DNA of 12,445 bases from Clostridia bacterium (lineage in GTDB: Bacteria > Bacillota_A > Clostridia > Christensenellales > Aristaeellaceae), in the NCBI GenBank assembly GCA_017398245.1, contig JAFQGN010000029.1, forward strand, positions 1 through 12,445, written 5' to 3'. The translations under genes and the position numbers were made by a program. The notes beneath the pieces are model-generated. The model ran no database searches and was not told the origin of the DNA. It worked only from the letters and a program-made list of their open reading frames with translations. Of the stretch, positions 6,379 to 12,349 are shown piece by piece (the first letter of the stretch is position 1; each line of letters begins with the position of its first letter).

Positions 6379-7783
6379 GAATCAGGCCAAGGAAATGAAC
6401 CAGGCGATCTACGACGCGCGCACTCTGGGCACGCCGAAGATGATCATTCTGGGCATCCAGCACATGTTCGCCATGTTCGGCGCCACCGTGCTCGTGCCGA
6501 TGCTGACCGGTCTGAGCGTTTCCGCCACCCTGCTGTTCGCGGGTCTGGGCACGCTGCTGTTCCACTTCCTGACCAAGGGCAAGGTGCCCGCGTTCCTGGG
6601 CTCTTCCTTCGCGTTCCTGGGCGGCTATGCTGCCATCACCACCTGGAACGAGATCACCGAGGCGGGCGAGACCGTTTCCGTCCTGCATGCGGACATGCTG
6701 CCCTATGCCTGCGTGGGCGTGTTCTGCGCCGGACTTCTGTATGTCGTGATCTCCGCTCTGTTCAAGGCGTTCGGCGCCAAGAAGGTCATGCGCTTCTTCC
6801 CGCCGGTCGTCACCGGCCCGATCATCATCTGCATCGGCCTGATCCTGGCCAACTCCGCCATCAACAACTGCGTCGCCTCCTGGCCGATCGCTCTGCTGGC
6901 CATCGCCGTGGTCATCGTGTGCAATATCTGGGCCAAGGGCATGCTCAAGATCATCCCGATCCTGATGGGCGTTGTGGTTTCCTACATTGTGGCTGCTCTG
7001 TGCGGTATGGTCGATTTCACCCCCGTGGCTGAAGCTGCGTGGATCGGCCTGCCCTTCCAGATGAAGGACACCGTGTTCTCCCTCTTCGGCGGCGAAGGCA
7101 CCGTGAACTACGCCGGCGAGACCCTCACCAAGGGCACCATGATTCTCACCGCCATCATCTCCATCATGCCCATCGCTCTGGCGACCATGATTGAGCACAT
7201 CGGCGACGTGTGCGCCATCTCCTCCACCACCGAGAAGAACTTCATCGAGGATCCGGGCCTGCACCGCACCATGCTGGGCGACGGTCTGGCCACCTCTCTG
7301 GCCGCGCTGTTCGGCGCTCCGGCCAACACCACCTACGGCGAGAACACCGGCGTTCTGGCGCTGACCAAGGTGTATGACCCGCGCGTCATCCGCATTGCGG
7401 CCGGCTTCGCCATCCTGTTCTCCTTCTGCCCGAAGTTTGCTGCCCTCATCTCCTGCATGCCCACCGCTACTATCGGCGGCGTTTCCCTGATCCTGTACGG
7501 CATGATCTCCGCCGTCGGCGTACGCAACGTGGTTGAAAACCAGGTCGACTTCACCAAGAGCCGCAACGTCATCATCTGCGCTCTGATCATGGGTCTGGCT
7601 CTGGGCGTCAACTTCTCCAACGTGGGCGCCATCGCCTTCTCCATCGGCGGCATCAACATCGCGCTGTCCGGTCTGGCTGTGGCTGCTATCGTCGGTATCG
7701 TCGTCAACGCGATCCTGCCCGGCAAGGATTACGAGTTCGGCAAGAGCGAACTGGGCGACAAGAGCGTCAACTTCAAGGTCTGA
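6371..7783 (+). CDS. uraA: Uracil permease (NCS2 nucleobase:cation symporter, UraA/PyrP type)
   Basis: This 470-residue transporter imports uracil with protons across the cytoplasmic membrane. Family motifs are clear: GIQHMFAMFGATVLVP (28-43), EHIGD (275-279), DPGLHRTMLGDG (294-305) and NTTYGENTGV (319-328). E275 and E324 correspond to E241 and E290, the uracil-binding glutamates of E. coli UraA. D279 stands where UraA has H245, as in xanthine carriers of the same family, so some breadth of substrate is possible. The ATG at 6371 follows AAAGGGGG by 9 nt. Position after pyrR supports uracil uptake. Codon use is strikingly C-ending (ATC, GTC, TCC, ACC), unlike the ATA- and GCG-rich neighbours, which suggests high expression. 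A strong terminator follows. Confidence 0.94.
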   Translation: MAKNQAKEMNQAIYDARTLGTPKMIILGIQHMFAMFGATVLVPMLTGLSVSATLLFAGLGTLLFHFLTKGKVPAFLGSSFAFLGGYAAITTWNEITEAGETVSVLHADMLPYACVGVFCAGLLYVVISALFKAFGAKKVMRFFPPVVTGPIIICIGLILANSAINNCVASWPIALLAIAVVIVCNIWAKGMLKIIPILMGVVVSYIVAALCGMVDFTPVAEAAWIGLPFQMKDTVFSLFGGEGTVNYAGETLTKGTMILTAIISIMPIALATMIEHIGDVCAISSTTEKNFIEDPGLHRTMLGDGLATSLAALFGAPANTTYGENTGVLALTKVYDPRVIRIAAGFAILFSFCPKFAALISCMPTATIGGVSLILYGMISAVGVRNVVENQVDFTKSRNVIICALIMGLALGVNFSNVGAIAFSIGGINIALSGLAVAAIVGIVVNAILPGKDYEFGKSELGDKSVNFKV

Positions 7784-7796
7784 TCAAAATGAGAAA

Positions 7797-7830
7797 AACC
7801 GGTCTGTGCAAAGGCACAGGCCGGTTTTTT
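7797..7830 (+). terminator. Rho-independent terminator after uraA
   Basis: AACCGGTCTGTGC (7797-7809) pairs over 13 positions with GCACAGGCCGGTT (7814-7826), with one G-U pair and an AAAG loop. Six T residues follow at 7825-7830. It begins 14 nt after the uraA stop codon. Confidence 0.95.
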
Positions 7831-7854
7831 ATTTTGCAATTGGGGAGACGCGAA

Positions 7855-7925
7855 GGAACGGCGGGACTCTGTCCCCATACCCCTGCTTAAGGGAATGATT
7901 CCCTTAAGAATCCCCAATATTGGGG
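7855..7925 (-). repeat. Hairpin repeat family copy B, reverse orientation, after uraA
   Basis: Read on the minus strand, this copy has the same order of elements as copies A and C. First comes a GGGATTC-like lead (about 7915-7908), then a 10-bp hairpin (CTTAAGGGAA 7886-7895 with TTCCCTTAAG 7899-7908), then GCAGGGGT, a 5-bp hairpin with an AGA loop (7863-7875) and finally CGCCGTTCC (7863-7855). The arms differ from those of the other copies but still pair. A 14-nt perfect palindrome, CCCCAATATTGGGG, adjoins at 7912-7925. Confidence 0.75.
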
Positions 7926-7954
7926 TTGGAATATTTCTATACGTAATAAGAAGA

Positions 7955-7984
7955 GCCCGGCAAAACGTACCGTTTGGGCCGGGC
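7955..7984 (-). terminator. Left hairpin of a twin-hairpin module; possible leftward terminator
   Basis: On the plus strand GCCCGGC (7955-7961) pairs with GCCGGGC (7978-7984), and inside this AAACG (7963-7967) pairs with CGTTT (7971-7975) around TAC; a 1/2-nt internal loop separates the stems. On the minus strand the hairpin is followed by TCTTCTTATT, so it could stop transcripts arriving from spoIID. It mirrors the hairpin at 8140-8175. Confidence 0.6.
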
Positions 7985-8025
7985 ATGTTGGTTAAGCTGT
8001 TCACATGATTCTGTATGATAGCGCA

Positions 8026-8177
8026 AGGCTGACCCATGCCGGTGGCCAGTACCGACAGACATTTGCTGCTGCCGCCGGGCTGTGCCCGGAGACATTAGCT
8101 TCCGCCGGACAGATCGATAGAACTGCTATTTCTATAGCGAAAGGTCGGCCCATGCGGTACGCATTGCCGACCTTTTT
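8026..8177 (+). ncRNA. Candidate structured small RNA between uraA and spoIID
   Basis: A weak promoter (TTAAGC 7992-7997, 16 nt, TATGAT 8014-8019) could start a transcript near 8026 that ends at the strong hairpin and T-run at 8140-8177. The interval contains a perfect 6-bp hairpin (CCGGGC 8075-8080 with GCCCGG 8084-8089) and an imperfect tandem repeat around AGACATT (8057-8063 and 8090-8096). No open frame here has a ribosome binding site. I see no match to tmRNA, SRP RNA, RNase P RNA or a riboswitch that I can recall. It may instead be only the interior of a small mobile or repeated element. Confidence 0.3.
8140..8177 (+). terminator. Right hairpin of the twin-hairpin module; rightward terminator
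   Basis: AAAGGTCGGC (8140-8149) pairs perfectly with GCCGACCTTT (8166-8175). After a 2/1-nt internal loop, ATGCG (8152-8156) pairs with CGCAT (8160-8164) around GTA. Five T residues at 8173-8177 make it a good intrinsic terminator on the plus strand. Confidence 0.8.
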
Positions 8178-8211
8178 CATTATTACAATATGTGATTCTA
8201 TACGCATATAC

Positions 8212-8278
8212 GGGATTCCAAAGGGACGAAGTTCCTTTGGCAGGGGTGCAGGGGGGGGCAGCGCCCCCGCCGTACCCC
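8212..8278 (+). repeat. Hairpin repeat family copy C at the 3' end of spoIID
   Basis: GGGATTC (8212-8218) leads into a 10-bp hairpin (CCAAAGGGAC 8218-8227, loop GAA, GTTCCTTTGG 8231-8240, one G-U). Then come GCAGGGGT (8240-8247), a 6-bp hairpin GGGGGC/GCCCCC with an AGC loop (8254-8268), and CGCCGTACCCC (8268-8278). The CCCC end lies exactly 7 nt from the spoIID stop codon, the same distance as copy A from the acetyltransferase stop. Confidence 0.85.
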
Positions 8279-8285
8279 TCCTGCC

Positions 8286-9284
8286 TCAGTTCCAGAGATC
8301 GACGAGCTGCACGTTCTGGAAATAATGCAGGACGATCTCCTCGGCGGAGCGGCCCTGTTCGGCGAGGTTATACGCGCCCCACTGGCTCATGCCCACGCCG
8401 TGGCCATAGCCGCTGCCGCGGAAGACGACCTCGCCATCGAGCACGGTAACTTCGCTGAGCATGGCGGATTTGAAGCGGGTGGAATCGAGCGCAAGGCGCA
8501 GCGCGGGGGCGGAGACGGTTTTCCCGTTCACAACAAGCGTGATTGCGCGGCCGGAGGAGCTGGTTTCGCCGATGGAAATGCTTTCCACCGCGCCGGTCTC
8601 GGCGCCGAGCTTGGCGCAGGCTTCGCCGACTTCGCGCGCGCTGAAGCGGGCGGTCCAATTCTTCACTGTGGTGGGGGCTTTGTCGGATTCCATGCCCTCG
8701 ACGGTCCGGGTATAGGCGGGCTCGTCCTGCGGGTATTCCAGCCCGGGTTTGGCGAGCTCGGTCTGGCCGCCGGAATGGGCGTGGAACCAGGTATAGGGCA
8801 GTTCGCCGCCGGAGGCGAGCACCATGCCCTTGGTTTCCTCTACCGCGCGGCGAATGCGATCGTTCACGGCGGATTCGTTATAGGCCTGCGCCTCGGAAAT
8901 ATCGGTGGAGATATCGGCGTCCTCGTATTTGGACTGCTTTTCACCGACGAATTTGAGCGTGAACGTGCGCGCGAGGATGGCCTGCGCCTTGAGCGCTTCC
9001 ATGGGCCAATCGTTGCGCATTTCGCCGGCGAGCACGCCTTCGACATAGGTCTCGATATCCATTTCCTGATAGCGCTGCGCATCGGCGATATAGACGGTGA
9101 GCAGCGGAACGCCCTCGACGGTATCGAGCTTGTCCGGAATGAGCGAGGCTTCGCCGGGGGTGGCTATGCCGGAAGGCAGGTTCGGGTTTACATCGGGCTC
9201 GGTTTCGCCGACAGAGCGGCTGCAGCCGGTAAGGGCAAAGAGCAGCGCCATGGCGAGCGCTGCGGGTTTCCATTTTCTGTTCAT
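8286..9284 (-). CDS. spoIID: SpoIID/LytB-domain protein, predicted lipoprotein
   Basis: SpoIID is the lytic transglycosylase that, with SpoIIP, degrades septal peptidoglycan during forespore engulfment. ATG 9284 gives 332 residues and follows an AGAGGG box by about 7 nt; a longer in-frame start at 9353 would bury the signal sequence. Residues 1-21 form a lipoprotein signal (basic start, hydrophobic core, LTGC lipobox with Cys21). The SpoIID domain covers about 62-330. The catalytic-type glutamate is E88 in LAGEM, followed by ALKAQAILARTF (97-108), HAHSGGQTE (168-176) and the signature SGYGHGVGMSQWGAY (291-305). Many SpoIID proteins have a plain membrane anchor, so the lipobox is notable. A LytB-like role outside sporulation cannot be excluded. 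It is transcribed away from the yugP-like gene. Confidence 0.88.
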   Translation of the reverse strand: MNRKWKPAALAMALLFALTGCSRSVGETEPDVNPNLPSGIATPGEASLIPDKLDTVEGVPLLTVYIADAQRYQEMDIETYVEGVLAGEMRNDWPMEALKAQAILARTFTLKFVGEKQSKYEDADISTDISEAQAYNESAVNDRIRRAVEETKGMVLASGGELPYTWFHAHSGGQTELAKPGLEYPQDEPAYTRTVEGMESDKAPTTVKNWTARFSAREVGEACAKLGAETGAVESISIGETSSSGRAITLVVNGKTVSAPALRLALDSTRFKSAMLSEVTVLDGEVVFRGSGYGHGVGMSQWGAYNLAEQGRSAEEIVLHYFQNVQLVDLWN

Positions 9285-9389
9285 CGCGATCCCTCTCTTT
9301 CGGGAACAGTATCTGCCGAAGCGGCGCGTTCTATGCGGCCGGAAAAGCGACATTTGGAATGAGGAATTTGACGTTTGGGCTGTTTTCGC

Positions 9390-9418
9390 TTTTCGCGGGC
9401 GGCGTTTTGCGGTATACT
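9390..9418 (+). promoter_or_regulatory. Possible promoter of the yugP-cyclase-URO-D operon
   Basis: TATACT (9413-9418) is a good -10 box 44 nt before the ATG at 9463. The -35 at 17 nt spacing (TTTCGC, 9390-9395) is poor, so an activator or another sigma factor may be involved. Confidence 0.45.
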
Positions 9419-9462
9419 GTGTTTAGAGCGCGAAAGTTTGCGCGCGGAAAGGAAAGAATGAG

Positions 9463-10152
9463 ATGTTTTATTGGGATCCGACGTACATACTGATTGTGCC
9501 CGGGCTGCTGCTGGCTCTGTTTGCGCAGATGAAGGTGAAATCCGCCTTTGCGCGCGGGCAGAAGCTGCGTTCGGCGAACGGATTTACGGGAGAAGAGGCC
9601 GCGCGGCGGATGCTGGCCATGCGGGGAATATACGACGTGCAGATCGAAAGCGTGCGCGGGAAGCTGAGCGACCATTACGACCCGACGACGAAGACGCTGC
9701 GGCTTTCGAACGATGTGCGCTATTCCGATTCGGTGGCCGCGATCAGCGTAGCCTGCCACGAGGCGGGGCATGCGATCCAGCATGCCGAAGGGTACGGTCC
9801 GCTGAAGCTGAGGACGGCGTCTGTTCCGGCGGTGAACATCGGCTCCAATCTGGCCTGGCCGATCTTCGTGCTGGGGCTGATCGTGAGCTGGCAGCCGCTG
9901 GTGGAGGCCGGGATCTGGCTGTTCGGGCTGACGGTGCTCTTTGCGCTGGTCACGCTGCCTGTGGAATTCAACGCAAGCCGGCGTGCGATGCAAAGCGTGG
10001 CCGAGGCCGGGATACTGTACCCGAGCGAGGAAGGCGAGGCGAGGAGCGTGCTCAACGCCGCGGCGATGACCTATGTCGCCTCCGCCGCGATGGCGATACT
10101 GCAGCTTTTGCGGCTGCTGGCGATCGCCGGCGCGGGCAGGCGAAGGGACTGA
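9463..10152 (+). CDS. yugP: YugP-type zinc metallopeptidase (Zn_peptidase_2 family)
   Basis: This 229-residue membrane protein belongs to the neutral zinc metallopeptidase family that includes Bacillus YugP, whose targets are unknown. Membrane segments are apparent at about 7-22, 128-145, 150-167 and 200-222. The zinc motif HEAGH (99-103) is followed by AIQHAEGYGPLKLR, and EFNASRRA (168-175) probably supplies the third ligand, E168. The segment SDHYDPTTKTLRLS (69-82) is typical of the family. The length is normal. ATG 9463 is preceded by GGAAAGGAAAG. The cyclase-family gene starts 25 nt after the stop, which suggests a shared transcript, although the functions seem unrelated. Confidence 0.92.
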   Translation: MFYWDPTYILIVPGLLLALFAQMKVKSAFARGQKLRSANGFTGEEAARRMLAMRGIYDVQIESVRGKLSDHYDPTTKTLRLSNDVRYSDSVAAISVACHEAGHAIQHAEGYGPLKLRTASVPAVNIGSNLAWPIFVLGLIVSWQPLVEAGIWLFGLTVLFALVTLPVEFNASRRAMQSVAEAGILYPSEEGEARSVLNAAAMTYVASAAMAILQLLRLLAIAGAGRRRD

Positions 10153-10177
10153 CGGGCGCATCTTTTGAGGTGAAAAC

Positions 10178-10765
10178 ATGAAGATATACGATATATCGCA
10201 GGAGGTGTTTTCCTGCGCGGTGTACCCCGGCGACACGAAGCCGCAGAGGCAGGTTCTGCATTCTACTGCGGCGGGAGACCTGTACAACCTGACGGCGTTT
10301 GCCATGTGCGCGCACAACGGAACCCATGTGGACGCCCCGTTCCATTTTCTCGGCGACGGGAAGACGATCGACCATACGGAATTGGAGACGTATGTAGGCG
10401 AATGTTATGTTGCGCGGCACGCGGGAGAGGTGACTGCGGAGGACGCGAAGGCTATTCTGGACAGAGCATGCGGCGCGCAGCGGATCCTGATCGCGGGAGA
10501 CGTGGTGGTAACGGCGCAGGCGGCGCAGGTGTTTGCCGAATCCGGAATCAAGCTGCTGGGCAACGAAGGGCAGTCCGTCGGGCCGGAAAACGCGCCCATG
10601 CAGGTGCATCTGATTTTGCTGCGCAAAGAGATCGCGCTTCTGGAAGGCATCATTTTAAAGGATGTCCCGCAGGGGCGGTATTTTCTGTGCGCTGCGCCGC
10701 TGAATCTGGCCGGAGCTGACGGCGCGCCCTGCCGCGCGCTTTTGATCGATACCGAAACGACCTGA
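10178..10765 (+). CDS. Cyclase-family metal hydrolase (kynurenine formamidase-like)
   Basis: This 195-residue protein carries the cyclase-family signature HNGTHVDAPFHF (46-57), which supplies metal-binding H46, H50, D52 and H56. The family hydrolyses formamide, lactam or similar bonds, with kynurenine formamidase as the best-known member. A second conserved stretch, KLLGNEGQSVG (124-134), is also family-like. No tryptophan degradation genes are present, so the substrate is open. ATG 10178 has a GAGGTG box 6 nt upstream. The URO-D-family gene follows after 31 nt. The pairing suggests the two act in one pathway, but nothing here names it. Confidence 0.85.
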   Translation: MKIYDISQEVFSCAVYPGDTKPQRQVLHSTAAGDLYNLTAFAMCAHNGTHVDAPFHFLGDGKTIDHTELETYVGECYVARHAGEVTAEDAKAILDRACGAQRILIAGDVVVTAQAAQVFAESGIKLLGNEGQSVGPENAPMQVHLILLRKEIALLEGIILKDVPQGRYFLCAAPLNLAGADGAPCRALLIDTETT

Positions 10766-10796
10766 TTTTCATTCCATTTGAAGGGGGAAACGGGAG

Positions 10797-11864
10797 ATGA
10801 ACAAAAGAGAGAATCTGATTTCGCTGTACAGGCGCAAGGGATATGAAAAGGTGCCGTTTTCGTTTGACCTTTGCCCCTCTTTGATGAAAAAGTTCCGCGA
10901 GATCTACGGCGCGGAAGCGAACCCCGCCGAGACGTTCGATTTTGCGGCGCGCTCTGTGCGCGACGGCATTCTGCGCGCGGAAGACATGGACGTGAGCAGG
11001 TTTGAAAAATACTACACCGATCTCAAGCCCGGTTCCACCATCGATACCTGGGGCGTGGGACATGAGCCCGGCTCCTCGGCCGCGGTGCACATGACCTATA
11101 TGCGCAATCCGCTGAAAAACTGCGAGAGCGTATCCGAAATGGAGGACTACCCCTTCCCGGATTACACGAAGGCCGATTACAGCCACCAGAGGGCGCAGGT
11201 GGAGGACATCCACGGCAAGGGGCTGGCGGCCTGCGGCAGCATGCAGATGACCATCTGGGAAGCGGCATGGTACATGCGCGGCATGGAAGAGCTGATGATG
11301 GACATGCTGGAAGAGGACGAGAAGGCGGATTACATTCTCGACTATGTGACGAAGCAATCCATGCACAGGGCGGCGAAATATGCCGAAGCGGGCTGCGATA
11401 TGATCTTTTTGGGCGACGACGTGGGCATGCAGCACTCGATCATGATGAGCGAGAGGCTGTACTGCGATTATCTCAAGCCCCGGCTCAAACAGGTCATCGA
11501 CGCGGCGCGCGCAGTGAACCCGAACATTCTGGTGCTGTACCACAGCGACGGATATGTGGAGCCGTTCATCCCGCATCTGATCGAGATCGGCGTGGACGTG
11601 CTCAACCCGGTGCAGCCGGAATGCATGGACTTTAAGAAGATCCATGCCGAGTATGGCGACAGGCTCTCCTTCAACGGAACGGTGGGCACGCAGACGACCA
11701 TGCCCTTCGGAACGCCGGACGACGTGCGGCGCGTGGTGTTCGAAAACCTGGAGACCGCGGGCGACAAGGGCGGCCTGTTCCCCTGCCCGACGCATCTGCT
11801 GGAGCCGGAGGTACCGTGGGCGAACATCGAGGCGTTCATTAAAGCGTGCGAGGATTTTAAGTAA
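10797..11864 (+). CDS. Uroporphyrinogen decarboxylase (URO-D) family protein, methyltransferase-like, not HemE
   Basis: The 355-residue product has the URO-D TIM-barrel fold shared by HemE and by corrinoid or coenzyme M methyltransferases (MtaA/MtbA type). The N-terminal arginine-rich substrate motif of HemE (RQAGRY region) is missing, so haem synthesis is unlikely. Family landmarks are FLGDDVG (204-210), LVLYHSDGYVEPFIPHLIEI (245-264), DVLNPVQPE (267-275) and NGTVGTQ (293-299). H249, C276 and C330 could form a zinc or thiol-activating site as in the methyltransferases, but this is inference. The ATG at 10797 is served by AAGGGGG (10781-10787), 9 nt away. The final codons (IEAFIKACEDFK) are duplicated downstream in the DNA, see 11826-12029. 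Confidence 0.88.
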   Translation: MNKRENLISLYRRKGYEKVPFSFDLCPSLMKKFREIYGAEANPAETFDFAARSVRDGILRAEDMDVSRFEKYYTDLKPGSTIDTWGVGHEPGSSAAVHMTYMRNPLKNCESVSEMEDYPFPDYTKADYSHQRAQVEDIHGKGLAACGSMQMTIWEAAWYMRGMEELMMDMLEEDEKADYILDYVTKQSMHRAAKYAEAGCDMIFLGDDVGMQHSIMMSERLYCDYLKPRLKQVIDAARAVNPNILVLYHSDGYVEPFIPHLIEIGVDVLNPVQPECMDFKKIHAEYGDRLSFNGTVGTQTTMPFGTPDDVRRVVFENLETAGDKGGLFPCPTHLLEPEVPWANIEAFIKACEDFK

Positions 11865-12029
11865 TATGCCAGCAGCGCATCGTCGAGGCGTTCGGCAAGG
11901 CGTGCGAGGATTTTGAGCGATGTGCCGCAACACGTTATCGCGGTATGCATTAAAGCGTGCGAGGACTTCAAGTGATGCGGCCGCAGCGCAATTAAGGCGT
12001 TCATTCGTGAGTGAGGATTTTAAGTGATG
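11826..12029 (+). repeat. Four tandem copies (about 55 bp) of the end of the URO-D-family gene
   Basis: The 3' end of the URO-D-family gene recurs three more times before the next gene. The core GCGTGCGAGGATTTTAAGT is exact at 11844-11862, GCGTGCGAGGATTTTGAGC at 11900-11918, GCGTGCGAGGACTTCAAGT at 11955-11973, and a diverged copy ends at 12025. The periods are 56, 55 and 52 bp. The flanks before the core (ATCGAGGCGTTCATTAAA in copy 1) are recognisably similar in each. Only copy 1 encodes the real C-terminus; copies 2 and 3 still read KACEDF in other frames. Copies 3 and 4 end in TGATG, a stop/start overlap, and each copy keeps GAGGA 9-11 nt before an ATG. Confidence 0.88.
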
Positions 12030-12257
12030 GAGAAAAAGCGGGAGATGTGGCGCATCGTCGCAGCGGCGGCGGCTGTCGGCTGGATCGTATGGACATGGGT
12101 GCAAAAGGGCATCGGCGGGCAGATGGCCGGGATGCCGAAGGAGGATATGCTGCCCATTCTGCTGACGACGGCGGCGGTCAGTTTGGGAAAAGTTGCGCTG
12201 ATCGCGGCGGGGCTTTGGCTGGCGAAGCGCATTGCCATGCTTTTTCAAAGGAAATAA
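12027..12257 (+). CDS. Small membrane protein with two predicted helices, unknown function
   Basis: This 76-residue protein is not one I recognise. It has a short basic start (MEKKREMWR), a hydrophobic helix at about 9-25, a polar loop (26-41), a second helix at about 42-64 and a basic tail (KR at 67-68, RK at the end). The ATG at 12027 is used because GAGGA (12013-12017) lies 9 nt upstream; an adjacent GTG at 12024 is the alternative. The ribosome binding site lies within the last copy of the tandem repeat derived from the URO-D-family gene. A strong terminator follows directly, which supports a real gene that closes the operon. Confidence 0.7.
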   Translation: MEKKREMWRIVAAAAAVGWIVWTWVQKGIGGQMAGMPKEDMLPILLTTAAVSLGKVALIAAGLWLAKRIAMLFQRK

Positions 12258-12258
12258 C

Positions 12259-12294
12259 AAAACACCGGGCTGCAAGGACGCGGCCCGGTGTTTT
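12259..12294. terminator. Bidirectional terminator between convergent genes
   Basis: AAAACACCGGGC (12259-12270) pairs perfectly with GCCCGGTGTTTT (12283-12294) across a 12-nt loop. A-rich and T-rich ends on the two sides let it stop the rightward operon and also the leftward gene that enters at 12350. Confidence 0.92.
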
Positions 12295-12349
12295 CTGTTG
12301 CGCGCGCGGCGGCAGGAAGGCGCGGCAAATTGGAATTGGTAAGTCTCAG

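Noticed and set aside
8005..8325. 106-codon open frame across the twin-hairpin module and repeat copy C
   Set aside because: It has no ribosome binding site, runs through a strong terminator and a repeat copy, overlaps the spoIID end, and its translation looks like no protein family.
10797..11864. hemE (uroporphyrinogen decarboxylase of haem synthesis)
   Set aside because: The conserved HemE N-terminal motif with its substrate arginines is absent, and no other haem genes are nearby.
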